Source: JAAYAE01 sp963678395
GTDB lineage: Bacteria > Bacillota > Negativicutes > Acidaminococcales > Acidaminococcaceae
DNA: 64,000 nucleotides
Assembly (NCBI GenBank): GCA_963678395.1
Contig: OY782827.1
Span: forward strand, 1,612,001 to 1,676,000
Reading direction: 5' to 3'
The notes under the pieces: generated by a model
The model's database searches: none
What the model was told of the DNA's origin: nothing
What the model saw: only the letters and a program-made list of their open reading frames with translations
Part shown: one piece after another, positions 57,455-64,000 of the stretch
How the letters are laid out: each line of letters starts with the position of its first letter
Position numbering within the stretch: position 1 is the stretch's first letter
Position numbers and translations under genes: made by a program

Positions 57455-58609
57455 TTAGTTCTCCCCTTTTGGCATACTAGGTTTAAAGATACGATGCTTA
57501 AAAGGCAATAACCCTTCACGCATAAACAATAAACATAGTACGATGATAATGCCATAGAACATCACTCTATAGTCCTCAAAAGCTCTGAACTTCTCTGGGA
57601 AAATAGTTAAGAAAAACGCCCCTATAATGGCACCGGGAATAGAAGCTAACCCACCTAAAATAATCATGCTAATAACAAGAATAGACATAGAATAGCCAAA
57701 ATTTTCCGGTGCGATAAAATTAATCATAGCAGCATAAAGCCCACCGGAAATTCCTCCAAAAAAGGCTCCTACGGCAAAGGCCAAAAGCTTATATCTTGTA
57801 ATATTCATGCCATAGCACTGGGCAGCTAATTGGTCCTCACGCATAGCATTTAACGCTAAACCAAAGAGGGAATTGCTGAAACGATAAAAGAGTATAGTCG
57901 TAATAGCCAAAATAAGCAGACATAAATAGTAAAAATTAGCTTGATAGCTCATACTCATAAAACCCAAATTCAAGTTTATTCCCATATCCATACCCATTAA
58001 ATGCGGTGATGGTATATTAATTAGACCATTAGTTCCTCCCGTAATACGCTCAAGATTCAAAAGTAACTGTTGGACAATTAAGCCAAATGCTATAGTTACC
58101 AAAGCTAAGTAATGACCTTTAACCCGCAAGGCCGGAAGGCCTAAAATAACTCCAAACACACTGGCTAATAGCCCTGCTAGCGGTAATGCCAGCCAAAAAC
58201 TAACGCCTAACTTTAAAGTCAATATTCCCACAGTATAAGCGCCGATGGCCATAAACGCAGCATAGCCCAAACAAATCATGCCTGCACGACCAGTCATAAA
58301 GTTTAACCCTAAAGCCATGATTGCATATAGCATAGAGAAATTTAAAATCTGTAACCAATAAGCATCACCCATAAGGGCAAAAGGCATAGTCAAAGCCAAA
58401 ACTATCGCTATAATACCTACTTGTCCTAAATTATCTGCATAGGTTTTTTCCAAACTTTTGACGAACTCACCACATTTTTTCTTTAAGAAAACTACTGCAA
58501 AAACAAATGCTGCCATAACAGCAACTACGGCGATAGGTTCTTCTACATAAACAAAAAGCAAAAATAATATATAACCTATTATCTCGGTTAGAAGTATTTT
58601 TATCATCAT
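57455..58609 (-). CDS. livM: branched-chain amino acid ABC importer permease LivM
   Basis: This 384-residue membrane protein has about ten helices and the LivM landmarks GLNFMTGRAGMICLGYAAF, LPALRVKGHYLALVTIAFG and the cytoplasmic loop NAMREDQLAAQCYGMNITRYK. It starts 8 bases after livH and ends one base before livG. Confidence 0.92.
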   Translation of the reverse strand: MMIKILLTEIIGYILFLLFVYVEEPIAVVAVMAAFVFAVVFLKKKCGEFVKSLEKTYADNLGQVGIIAIVLALTMPFALMGDAYWLQILNFSMLYAIMALGLNFMTGRAGMICLGYAAFMAIGAYTVGILTLKLGVSFWLALPLAGLLASVFGVILGLPALRVKGHYLALVTIAFGLIVQQLLLNLERITGGTNGLINIPSPHLMGMDMGINLNLGFMSMSYQANFYYLCLLILAITTILFYRFSNSLFGLALNAMREDQLAAQCYGMNITRYKLLAFAVGAFFGGISGGLYAAMINFIAPENFGYSMSILVISMIILGGLASIPGAIIGAFFLTIFPEKFRAFEDYRVMFYGIIIVLCLLFMREGLLPFKHRIFKPSMPKGEN

Positions 58610-58617
58610 CCTACCTC

Positions 58618-59541
58618 CTAAACCTTTTCATAGGCACGTTCGCCAAAAATACCTGCTGGTCTGAAAACCAAACACAGGATAACAATAACAAAACTCACGA
58701 TATCTTGATAGCTAGAACCATCTGGAATTACACTAACAACGAATATTTCCAAAAATCCAAGTAATAATCCTCCAGCAATGGCTCCATAGACATTACCAAG
58801 ACCACCAACGACAGCAGCGGCAAACCCTTTAATACTAGCCGCAAATCCCATATCAAACTTAATAATGCCATATGATAGTCCATTCATTAAACCAGCCACA
58901 GCACCTAAAGCAGAGCCCAATGCTAAGGTGATAATAAAGACTTTTTTTACATTAATCCCCATCATCATTGCTGCTTCACGATCTTTAGCAGTAGCACGAA
59001 TATAACGCCCAAAAGTAGTTTTTTCAATAATGTAAGCTAGCCCGCCAATAAGAATAGCCGATAGCACAATACTTAAAATTGTCTCTGGCTTTATTAAAAC
59101 GCCACCAATTTGAATGCTATCCAAATTCATCAAATTGGGGAAAGGCTGTGGATTTCTGCCATTTGGTACTAAAAGCATGACTGCTTCACGCATAACTATG
59201 GATATACCCAGCGTAATTAACAGTGTCATAATATCAGGTGCTCCCCGCATCGGGCGCACAATAAATTTTTCTAACAATACACCTATAATGCCACCAGCAA
59301 CAAGCACTGCCACAAGTACTGCCACAAAAAGTGGCAGTGACCCCATGGTAAATCCTGCTGAGATTAAGATTCCGCTAACAATAAGTGCAACAAAAGCACC
59401 CATCATAAAAACTTCGCCATGTGCAAAATTCACTACTTCTATAACACCGAAGAAAAGTGTAAAACCCACAGCAATGAGGGCATACATAACACCGAGACTT
59501 AATGCGTTTAAAAATTGTTGAAAGAAAAGTTCACCAGACAT
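58618..59541 (-). CDS. livH: branched-chain amino acid ABC importer permease LivH
   Basis: This 307-residue permease has eight or nine helices and the LivH landmarks GVMYALIAVGFTLFFGV, NFAHGEVFMMGAF, the EAA-like loop IRATAKDREAAMMMGINVKK and AAVVGGLGNVYGAI. It pairs with LivM. Confidence 0.93.
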   Translation of the reverse strand: MSGELFFQQFLNALSLGVMYALIAVGFTLFFGVIEVVNFAHGEVFMMGAFVALIVSGILISAGFTMGSLPLFVAVLVAVLVAGGIIGVLLEKFIVRPMRGAPDIMTLLITLGISIVMREAVMLLVPNGRNPQPFPNLMNLDSIQIGGVLIKPETILSIVLSAILIGGLAYIIEKTTFGRYIRATAKDREAAMMMGINVKKVFIITLALGSALGAVAGLMNGLSYGIIKFDMGFAASIKGFAAAVVGGLGNVYGAIAGGLLLGFLEIFVVSVIPDGSSYQDIVSFVIVILCLVFRPAGIFGERAYEKV

Positions 59542-59578
59542 TTATACCCTCCCTTTGAGGTTTACTATAAATAAGCAA

Positions 59579-60757
59579 TTATTTTTTTACGACTTTTTTG
59601 TTCACAACTTGAGTTGTTGCTTTATAGTAAGGTACCCATTTACCGCCCTCAGAAATATAAGGAGTAATTAATTTTAAAGTATTCTCGCCACGTTCATCAA
59701 AGGTTGTTTTGCCAATAATGCAAGGGAAATCTTTGGTAGCACGAATTGCAGTGGCTACGCTGGAACGTGTTATCGCACCTTTTTCTCCAGCTTTTTCAAC
59801 GGCTGCCATAACGACATTAGCCGAATCATAAGCAAAGTGACCATAAGCTTCATGTGGTTCAGCAAATTTGGCAGCAGCATAACTTTTTTCAAAAGCTTTA
59901 CCACCAGGTAAATCTTCTAAAGGCTTGCCGATATTGAAAGCAATCATTCCTGCTGAGGCAGAGCCTGCAATTTTGTTGAAAGTATCAGAAATAATACCGG
60001 AATCACTAAGAAACAAACAGTTTATATTTAAATCAGCCATTTGTCTTTTAAGCAAAGCTGCTTCCGTCGCTACACCGCCAAAATAAATTGCTTCAGGGTT
60101 TTCCGCTTTGATTTTTGTTAACAATGCAGAAAAATCCTGCTGACCAACAGATATGCCATCTTCAGAAATAATAGTTGCACCATTTTTCTTGGCTGCATCT
60201 GCAAACTGATCAGCATTAGTCTTACCGTAATCTGTTTTGTCATTAATAAGGGCAATAGTCTTAACACCCCAATCTTTTACAGCTGTTTTACCGGCAAATT
60301 CATTTTGAACATTGGCCGCCGTCATAATTCTAGTAACTTCTTTATACTTTCCTTTAGTAATATCCGGATGAATAGCTGCCGTAACTAAAATAGGCATGCC
60401 ATTCTTATGAAAAATAGGTACAGTAGCTAAAGCCGCTCCGCTATTAAAATGCCCAAAAACTGCGACGATATCTTTATTAGCAATTAACTTGTTAGCAGCA
60501 CTAACGGCTGTAGATGGATTTCCACCATCATCTACCACAACCAATTCAAACTTATGTTTATATTTCCCTGAGGCATTCGCTTCTCTAACAGCTAGCTCAG
60601 CAGAATTTTTCAAACCAATACCTGTCGCAGCATTACCACCGGTTAATGGTCCTATAAATCCTATTTTAATTGTGTCTGATTTCTTGGCACCACAACCAGT
60701 TACCAACATTACCACCGTCGTTAGCATAGCTAACGCAAATAAAAGCTTTTTCTTCAT
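59579..60757 (-). CDS. livJ: branched-chain amino acid binding lipoprotein
   Basis: This 392-residue type I periplasmic-binding protein has a lipoprotein signal with lipobox VTGC (Cys at 22). Family landmarks are IGFIGPLTGGNAATGIGLKN, VVDDGGNPSTAVSAANKLI, and FGHFNSGAAL. It delivers leucine, isoleucine, valine or a related ligand to LivHM. It is first in livJHMGF-peptidase. The IS3 element ends about 85 bases upstream, so the promoter region may be affected. Confidence 0.9.
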   Translation of the reverse strand: MKKKLLFALAMLTTVVMLVTGCGAKKSDTIKIGFIGPLTGGNAATGIGLKNSAELAVREANASGKYKHKFELVVVDDGGNPSTAVSAANKLIANKDIVAVFGHFNSGAALATVPIFHKNGMPILVTAAIHPDITKGKYKEVTRIMTAANVQNEFAGKTAVKDWGVKTIALINDKTDYGKTNADQFADAAKKNGATIISEDGISVGQQDFSALLTKIKAENPEAIYFGGVATEAALLKRQMADLNINCLFLSDSGIISDTFNKIAGSASAGMIAFNIGKPLEDLPGGKAFEKSYAAAKFAEPHEAYGHFAYDSANVVMAAVEKAGEKGAITRSSVATAIRATKDFPCIIGKTTFDERGENTLKLITPYISEGGKWVPYYKATTQVVNKKVVKK

Positions 60758-60828
60758 TACAAATTCCCCCTCATATTTTCTATAGGCAATACAGTGCGTT
60801 CTTTTTTTGTAAAGTACTTGGCAATCAT

Positions 60829-60839
60829 AACCGCCGGCT
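60829..60839. repeat. left arm of a palindrome split by the IS element
   Basis: AACCGCCGGCT here and AGCCGGCGGTT at 62179-62189 are reverse complements, each three or four bases outside the IS ends. Without the element they would form an 11-bp stem with a 3-base loop (CAG on one side, CAT on the other). The surrounding bases (CAAT..A) also partly match. Confidence 0.75.
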
Positions 60840-60883
60840 CAGTGAAGTGGTCAATATAAAAAGGACACTATAACCACTAATAA

Positions 60884-61753
60884 TTAGTTGCACCTATCTA
60901 GACGAAACTGTATGGGAGATTTATATTGCAGTTTAGCAACCGGCCTTTGCATATTAAAATAGTCTACAGCTTGATGAACAACAATAAAAATATCGTTTGC
61001 TTTCTTGAAATGGAAATCCAAGTTCAATTCTTCTTTGAACCAACCGAAAAAACTCTCAATAACAGCATTATCATGTGGCGTTCCCGCACGAGACATACTC
61101 TGGATAATGCCATATCTCTTCAAAAGCGTTGTGAACGCAGGCGAGCTATACTGTGAACCTTGATCGGAATGCAGTATTGTTGGCTCTGAACCAGCAGCCT
61201 TTCCAATTAAAACTAAGAGATCTGTTAGTGGTTTAAGAACAAAAGGCAGGTCTTCACGAAAACCAAAATTCCAAGACACCATTTCATTATTAAATAAATC
61301 TAAGTAACATATAAAGAAGCATTTTCTGCCATGCCAGTAGAATTCGGTAATATCTGTTACAACCTTTTGTAATGGTCTCTTAGCCGTGAAATTGCGGTTT
61401 AGAATATTTTTAAAGATATTATGCTCTTTTCCAACACCGCCCCAGTGTTTCTTTTTTCGTGCCTTAGACTGGATGCCAATACTTTGCATGCAAGAGAGCA
61501 CCCTCGGGAGACAAATATGCCATCCGGTATCTTTCAAAATTCGATTACGAATTCTGCGATAGCCATAGCTGGGTTTTTCTTCATGAACTTTACGTATAAA
61601 TAATATAATTTCTTGCCGCTGTAACTCATATGTATTGGGACGATTTTTATGTTTTATCCAGTTATAATATCCAGCTCTAGATACCGAAAACTGTTTACAT
61701 AACCATACTACAGAATAACGGTCACTTAATTCGAATATCGCCTCGAAATACAA
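60884..61753 (-). CDS. IS3-family transposase OrfB (integrase domain)
   Basis: These 289 residues carry the N-terminal HTH_21-type region (PSYGYRRIRNRI) and the rve catalytic core: first Asp in VVTDITEF, second in HSDQGSQYSS, and the Glu in NAVIESFFGWFKEE, with the D(35)E spacing. The reading frame is open upstream back to the A8 slip site in orfA, so the true product is probably an OrfAB fusion made by -1 frameshifting. Confidence 0.95.
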   Translation of the reverse strand: MYFEAIFELSDRYSVVWLCKQFSVSRAGYYNWIKHKNRPNTYELQRQEIILFIRKVHEEKPSYGYRRIRNRILKDTGWHICLPRVLSCMQSIGIQSKARKKKHWGGVGKEHNIFKNILNRNFTAKRPLQKVVTDITEFYWHGRKCFFICYLDLFNNEMVSWNFGFREDLPFVLKPLTDLLVLIGKAAGSEPTILHSDQGSQYSSPAFTTLLKRYGIIQSMSRAGTPHDNAVIESFFGWFKEELNLDFHFKKANDIFIVVHQAVDYFNMQRPVAKLQYKSPIQFRLDRCN

Positions 61754-61758
61754 TCGTA

Positions 61759-62106
61759 TTAATTTCCTGCCTTGACATACCCCCTCTGATATTCTAATAT
61801 TTTTTTTAGTTTTGCAAGCTCGATATCTTTTTTAGCCAGCTCATATCTAAGGTGTTCTTCGATGGATAGCGTTTTTCTGTTTTGATATGTAGCAAGAGGA
61901 TTTCCAGGACGTCTCTTGGATTCTAGTCCAGATTCCCCTTTATCTCTATATATTCTTGCCCAGTAACAAATTAGCGATTTATCTAAATTAAGTTGTTTGG
62001 ATAGTTTCCCACTGCTTTCGCCAGCTAGATTTCTCTGCACAACTGATAATTTAAATTCCTTGCTAAAATATCTCTTATTTCCACCTTTGAGGCCCATTAT
62101 TTTCAC
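61759..62106 (-). CDS. IS3-family transposase OrfA (helix-turn-helix)
   Basis: This 115-residue DNA-binding part has a helix-turn-helix (FSKEFKLSVVQRNLAG, then SKQLNLDKSLICYW) and a C-terminal coiled coil (LRYELAKKDIELAKLKK) of the leucine-zipper type used for dimerisation. It is read in frame 0; ribosomes slipping at A8 continue into orfB. Confidence 0.93.
   Translation of the reverse strand: MKIMGLKGGNKRYFSKEFKLSVVQRNLAGESSGKLSKQLNLDKSLICYWARIYRDKGESGLESKRRPGNPLATYQNRKTLSIEEHLRYELAKKDIELAKLKKILEYQRGYVKAGN
61800..61807 (-). promoter_or_regulatory. A8 slippery site for -1 frameshift in IS
   Basis: On the coding strand there is a run of eight A (CTAAAAAAAATATT). In the -1 frame the sequence is open from here into orfB. 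IS3-family elements make the fused transposase this way. Confidence 0.8.
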
Positions 62107-62251
62107 CGCTTTTTTACAAAATTATAACACTAAGTCACCAGTGGTTTAAGTGTCCACTTAGATGTTACCACTTCACATAGCCGGCGGTTTATTGTTTCTT
62201 CGCTCCTTTGTCGCTCGAAACCATCGCTAAAGCAAAATATACAACAAAAAA

Positions 62252-62278
62252 GGCCTCTTCCAATAAAAGGAAGAGGCC
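62252..62278 (-). terminator. terminator of alkD-like/ACT genes
   Basis: A perfect 10-bp stem GGCCTCTTCC / GGAAGAGGCC with a 7-base loop is followed on the complement by T6. It lies about 130 bases after the ACT-protein stop; the stretch 62176-62411 holds nothing else I recognise. Confidence 0.88.
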
Positions 62279-62411
62279 ACATTGCCTAAACTTTAAACTA
62301 CACCATACCGCACCTGTATACTAACAAGTTTATTTTTTTATTTTCAACAACTTCACCAAAAATCAAAAATTATTTTTTTGTCTAAGTATATTGTGCTAAA
62401 AAAGTTACAGT

Positions 62412-62783
62412 CTACAAGTACATAATTTTATTACCTGCTAGTTTTAACGCCTTGATAGCTTGTTCTAAATTTTTTTCTCTAACTAAAATATAATCTGTAT
62501 TATATGTGGAAATAGCAAAAATACCTATGTTGTTTTCCGCTAGAACTTTGGTTAAGCCAGCTAAAATACCCGTTAAGGAAAAATCCAGTTTTCCCTTTAT
62601 TCTAAGCCCTTTCCAGCCATTGTCACACTCTATAAATTGTTTAGGGGTAAAAGCAGTTGAGCACACTAGTGAAAGTTCTTCATCAGTTTTACCCACAAAA
62701 CAAAATTCATCTTTGAAATCTATATGCGTAGCAGAGTTTATTTTGCAAATAGAAAAGTCCTGCTTTAGTACTTCCAGTTTCAT
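62412..62783 (-). CDS. ACT domain-containing protein
   Basis: This 123-residue protein is made of two small ACT-like halves: an N-terminal half with ELSLVCSTAF and a C-terminal half with SLTGILAGLTKVLAENNIGIF and STYNTDYILV, the amino-acid-sensing fold of the CASTOR/LysC-like group. It is probably a ligand sensor; the partner is unknown. Its start overlaps the AlkD-like gene by 4 bases. Confidence 0.85.
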   Translation of the reverse strand: MKLEVLKQDFSICKINSATHIDFKDEFCFVGKTDEELSLVCSTAFTPKQFIECDNGWKGLRIKGKLDFSLTGILAGLTKVLAENNIGIFAISTYNTDYILVREKNLEQAIKALKLAGNKIMYL

Positions 62784-63466
62784 TGCGCTTTCCCTCGCTT
62801 CATAGTGCGAATAGTATCTTTGGTTATTTTGTCTACTCGCAAAGACTCTACTATTTTTTGCAGTGCTTTGTTATAGGTAAAATCATCCAATTTGTTGTTT
62901 TGTAATAAACCCATGGTTTGCCTTGGGTTTATTACAAAACAAATGGAAATAGCCCAAGCTAAGGCCATTTGCACATAATAGTCGCTAGCTTTAAGTTCCC
63001 CTAATATTTTTAATGTTCTATCAATGTAGGTATCATCAATAAAATAATCTAAAAGCATTACAATAGCAAAACGCTTTTCGTAAACTTCTTGGCTGTTTAA
63101 ATATTCTTTTAAAAATCCCCACATTATTTCTTTATTTTTTTTAGTGTCCTTAAGACTAGCGCAAAAAGTATCACATACCCCCCAGTTATTGATGCTGGGA
63201 ATGAATTTTGCTATTAAATCCAAACGGTTAGCAAAAGGTATCTTAACTAAGCCGATAACAAGCCCCTTTAGCAGTACTTCTTCATTATATTTTGTTGGTG
63301 CTAACAAGAAATTACGCCAATCGCCAGAATTTACGATAGTTTTTGCTAATTGTCTTAAAGCAGGAATCCTAACTCCGATAATGTTTTCTGTTCCGGGACA
63401 TAGTTTTTTGTGAAATTCACCATAGGTTTTGTCTTGTAACATAAATAATTGCTGCCTTACATCCAT
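62780..63466 (-). CDS. DNA alkylation repair protein (AlkD-like)
   Basis: This 228-residue all-helical protein of the AlkD/PF08713 group is built of HEAT-like repeats. Motifs include GVRIPALRQLAKTI, a central NNWGVCDTFC and ADYYVQ-type segment (KASDYYVQMALAWA). AlkD enzymes remove bulky N3/N7-alkylpurines. Members of this wider group found in Firmicutes are poorly studied, so the reaction is only probable. Confidence 0.85.
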   Translation of the reverse strand: MDVRQQLFMLQDKTYGEFHKKLCPGTENIIGVRIPALRQLAKTIVNSGDWRNFLLAPTKYNEEVLLKGLVIGLVKIPFANRLDLIAKFIPSINNWGVCDTFCASLKDTKKNKEIMWGFLKEYLNSQEVYEKRFAIVMLLDYFIDDTYIDRTLKILGELKASDYYVQMALAWAISICFVINPRQTMGLLQNNKLDDFTYNKALQKIVESLRVDKITKDTIRTMKRGKAQ

Positions 63467-63493
63467 TTGGTCACCTACCTACTTGATTATTTT

Positions 63494-63548
63494 AAAACAA
63501 AGCCCCATTTTAGGAGAAATTTCTCCTACGCTAATGGGGCTTTGTTTT
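63494..63548. terminator. bidirectional terminator after pyrE
   Basis: The outer stem AAAACAAAGCCCCATT / AATGGGGCTTTGTTTT encloses a second stem AGGAGAAA / TTTCTCCT. It lies between pyrE and the alkD-like gene, which are both read leftward, and starts just after the pyrE stop codon. Confidence 0.9.
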
Positions 63549-63549
63549 C

Positions 63550-64000
63550 TTATTTACCTGTACGTCCACGTTTAGTAAAAGGCATTCCTTTAGCACATAG
63601 AGGACAATCTTCCTGTTTAAACGTTTCAACGTTTAAATGCAGTAATGCTTCTGTACGCATACCAAAATTAACTTTACCACCGCTTCTATCTACTAAAAGG
63701 CCGACACCTACAGGTATACCGCCCTGTTCTTTTACTGCATCTAAGACCTCAAATACACTGCCCCCGGTAGTAACAATATCTTCTACTACTAAAACTCTTG
63801 TTCCCGGTTCAATATGAAATCCTCTTTTAAAAACCATTTTGCCATTTTCCCGTTCAGTAAAAATAGCTCTTGTGCCCAAATTTTTGCCAACTTCGTGAGC
63901 AAGTAGAATTCCACCGGTCATAGGTCCTACTACTAGTTCGACCTTGTCATTTACATACCGCGCAGCTAATTCCTTACACAAGGCTTCCGTATATTTGGGA
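63550..64000 (-). CDS. pyrE: orotate phosphoribosyltransferase (5' end outside window)
   Basis: The C-terminal ~150 residues of a type I phosphoribosyltransferase are present; the frame stays open to the window end. The PRPP loop VLVVEDIVTTGGSVFEVL and VVGPMTGGILLAHEVG are intact. The cysteine-bearing tail CPLCAKGMPFTKRGRTG is typical of the PyrE group found in thermophiles and Firmicutes. It converts orotate to OMP in pyrimidine synthesis. Confidence 0.92.
   Translation of the reverse strand, partial: PKYTEALCKELAARYVNDKVELVVGPMTGGILLAHEVGKNLGTRAIFTERENGKMVFKRGFHIEPGTRVLVVEDIVTTGGSVFEVLDAVKEQGGIPVGVGLLVDRSGGKVNFGMRTEALLHLNVETFKQEDCPLCAKGMPFTKRGRTGK

Larger units (their letters stand above)
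60843..62175 (-). mobile_element. IS3-family insertion sequence
   Basis: The element is about 1.33 kb with two overlapping-frame genes (orfA, orfB) and imperfect terminal inverted repeats of about 36 bp. Both ends start TGAAGTGGT; GGACACT and ACCACT follow at matching distances. No exact target duplication is seen: the three flanking bases are CAG on the left and CAT on the right. Both genes look intact, so the element may be active. The flanks form a palindrome. Confidence 0.93.

Noticed and set aside
60840..62178. Exact target-site duplication for the IS
   Set aside because: Flanking triplets are CAG and CAT; two of three bases match, which is not enough to call a duplication.

Overview
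The window is low-GC DNA of a Gram-positive-lineage anaerobe. The 16S gene reads, from memory of the family, most like Negativicutes of the Acidaminococcaceae (Phascolarctobacterium/Succinispira type). This fits an oxygen-independent ribonucleotide reductase, a SCIFF peptide system, a T-box, an L20-type leader and a Firmicutes-style division cluster. The genus is an inference; no database was searched.

Layout. 1-4700: an rRNA operon read leftward (16S, tRNA-Ile, tRNA-Ala, 23S running off the left edge) with two tandem promoters. 4781-6450: the SCIFF peptide gene scfA and its radical SAM maturase scfB. 6451-10467: the rapZ-yvcK-whiA-polysaccharide deacetylase operon. 10533-14622: a rightward ferric-iron-type ABC importer preceded by three 16-bp repeats. 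14661-22894: a HAD hydrolase with a small membrane protein, then uvrB-uvrA-uvrC-rubredoxin. 23009-26526: infC-rpmI-rplT behind an L20-type leader, and thrS behind a T-box. 26585-38527: nucleotide and ribonucleotide metabolism (yajQ, deoB, udp, nrdG, nrdD, nrdR) mixed with cell-surface genes, several of them broken. 38621-52515: the division and cell-wall cluster from mraZ to ftsZ. 52661-54331: a DUF1858 protein and a decayed acetate kinase/PduL pair. 54801-60757: a branched-chain amino acid importer (livJHMGF) with an M20 peptidase. 60843-62175: an IS3-family element. 62412-64000: an ACT protein, an AlkD-like protein and pyrE, cut by the window end.

Two themes stand out. First, essential genes are intact and tightly packed, but five accessory or metabolic genes carry lesions: a DUF4127 gene, a PIG-L deacetylase, nrdD, ackA and pduL. 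This means either ongoing gene decay or sequence errors. Second, nrdD ends just before its glycyl-radical tail, while a separate 92-residue protein 7 kb away, with its own strong promoter, carries exactly that tail. This resembles the way the spare-part protein YfiD/GrcA serves pyruvate formate-lyase, and it is the most interesting candidate in the window.

The division cluster lacks ftsI, ftsW, ftsA and murB at their usual places. A terminator stands where ftsI would be, and an 81-bp perfect tandem duplication sits between mraY and murD.
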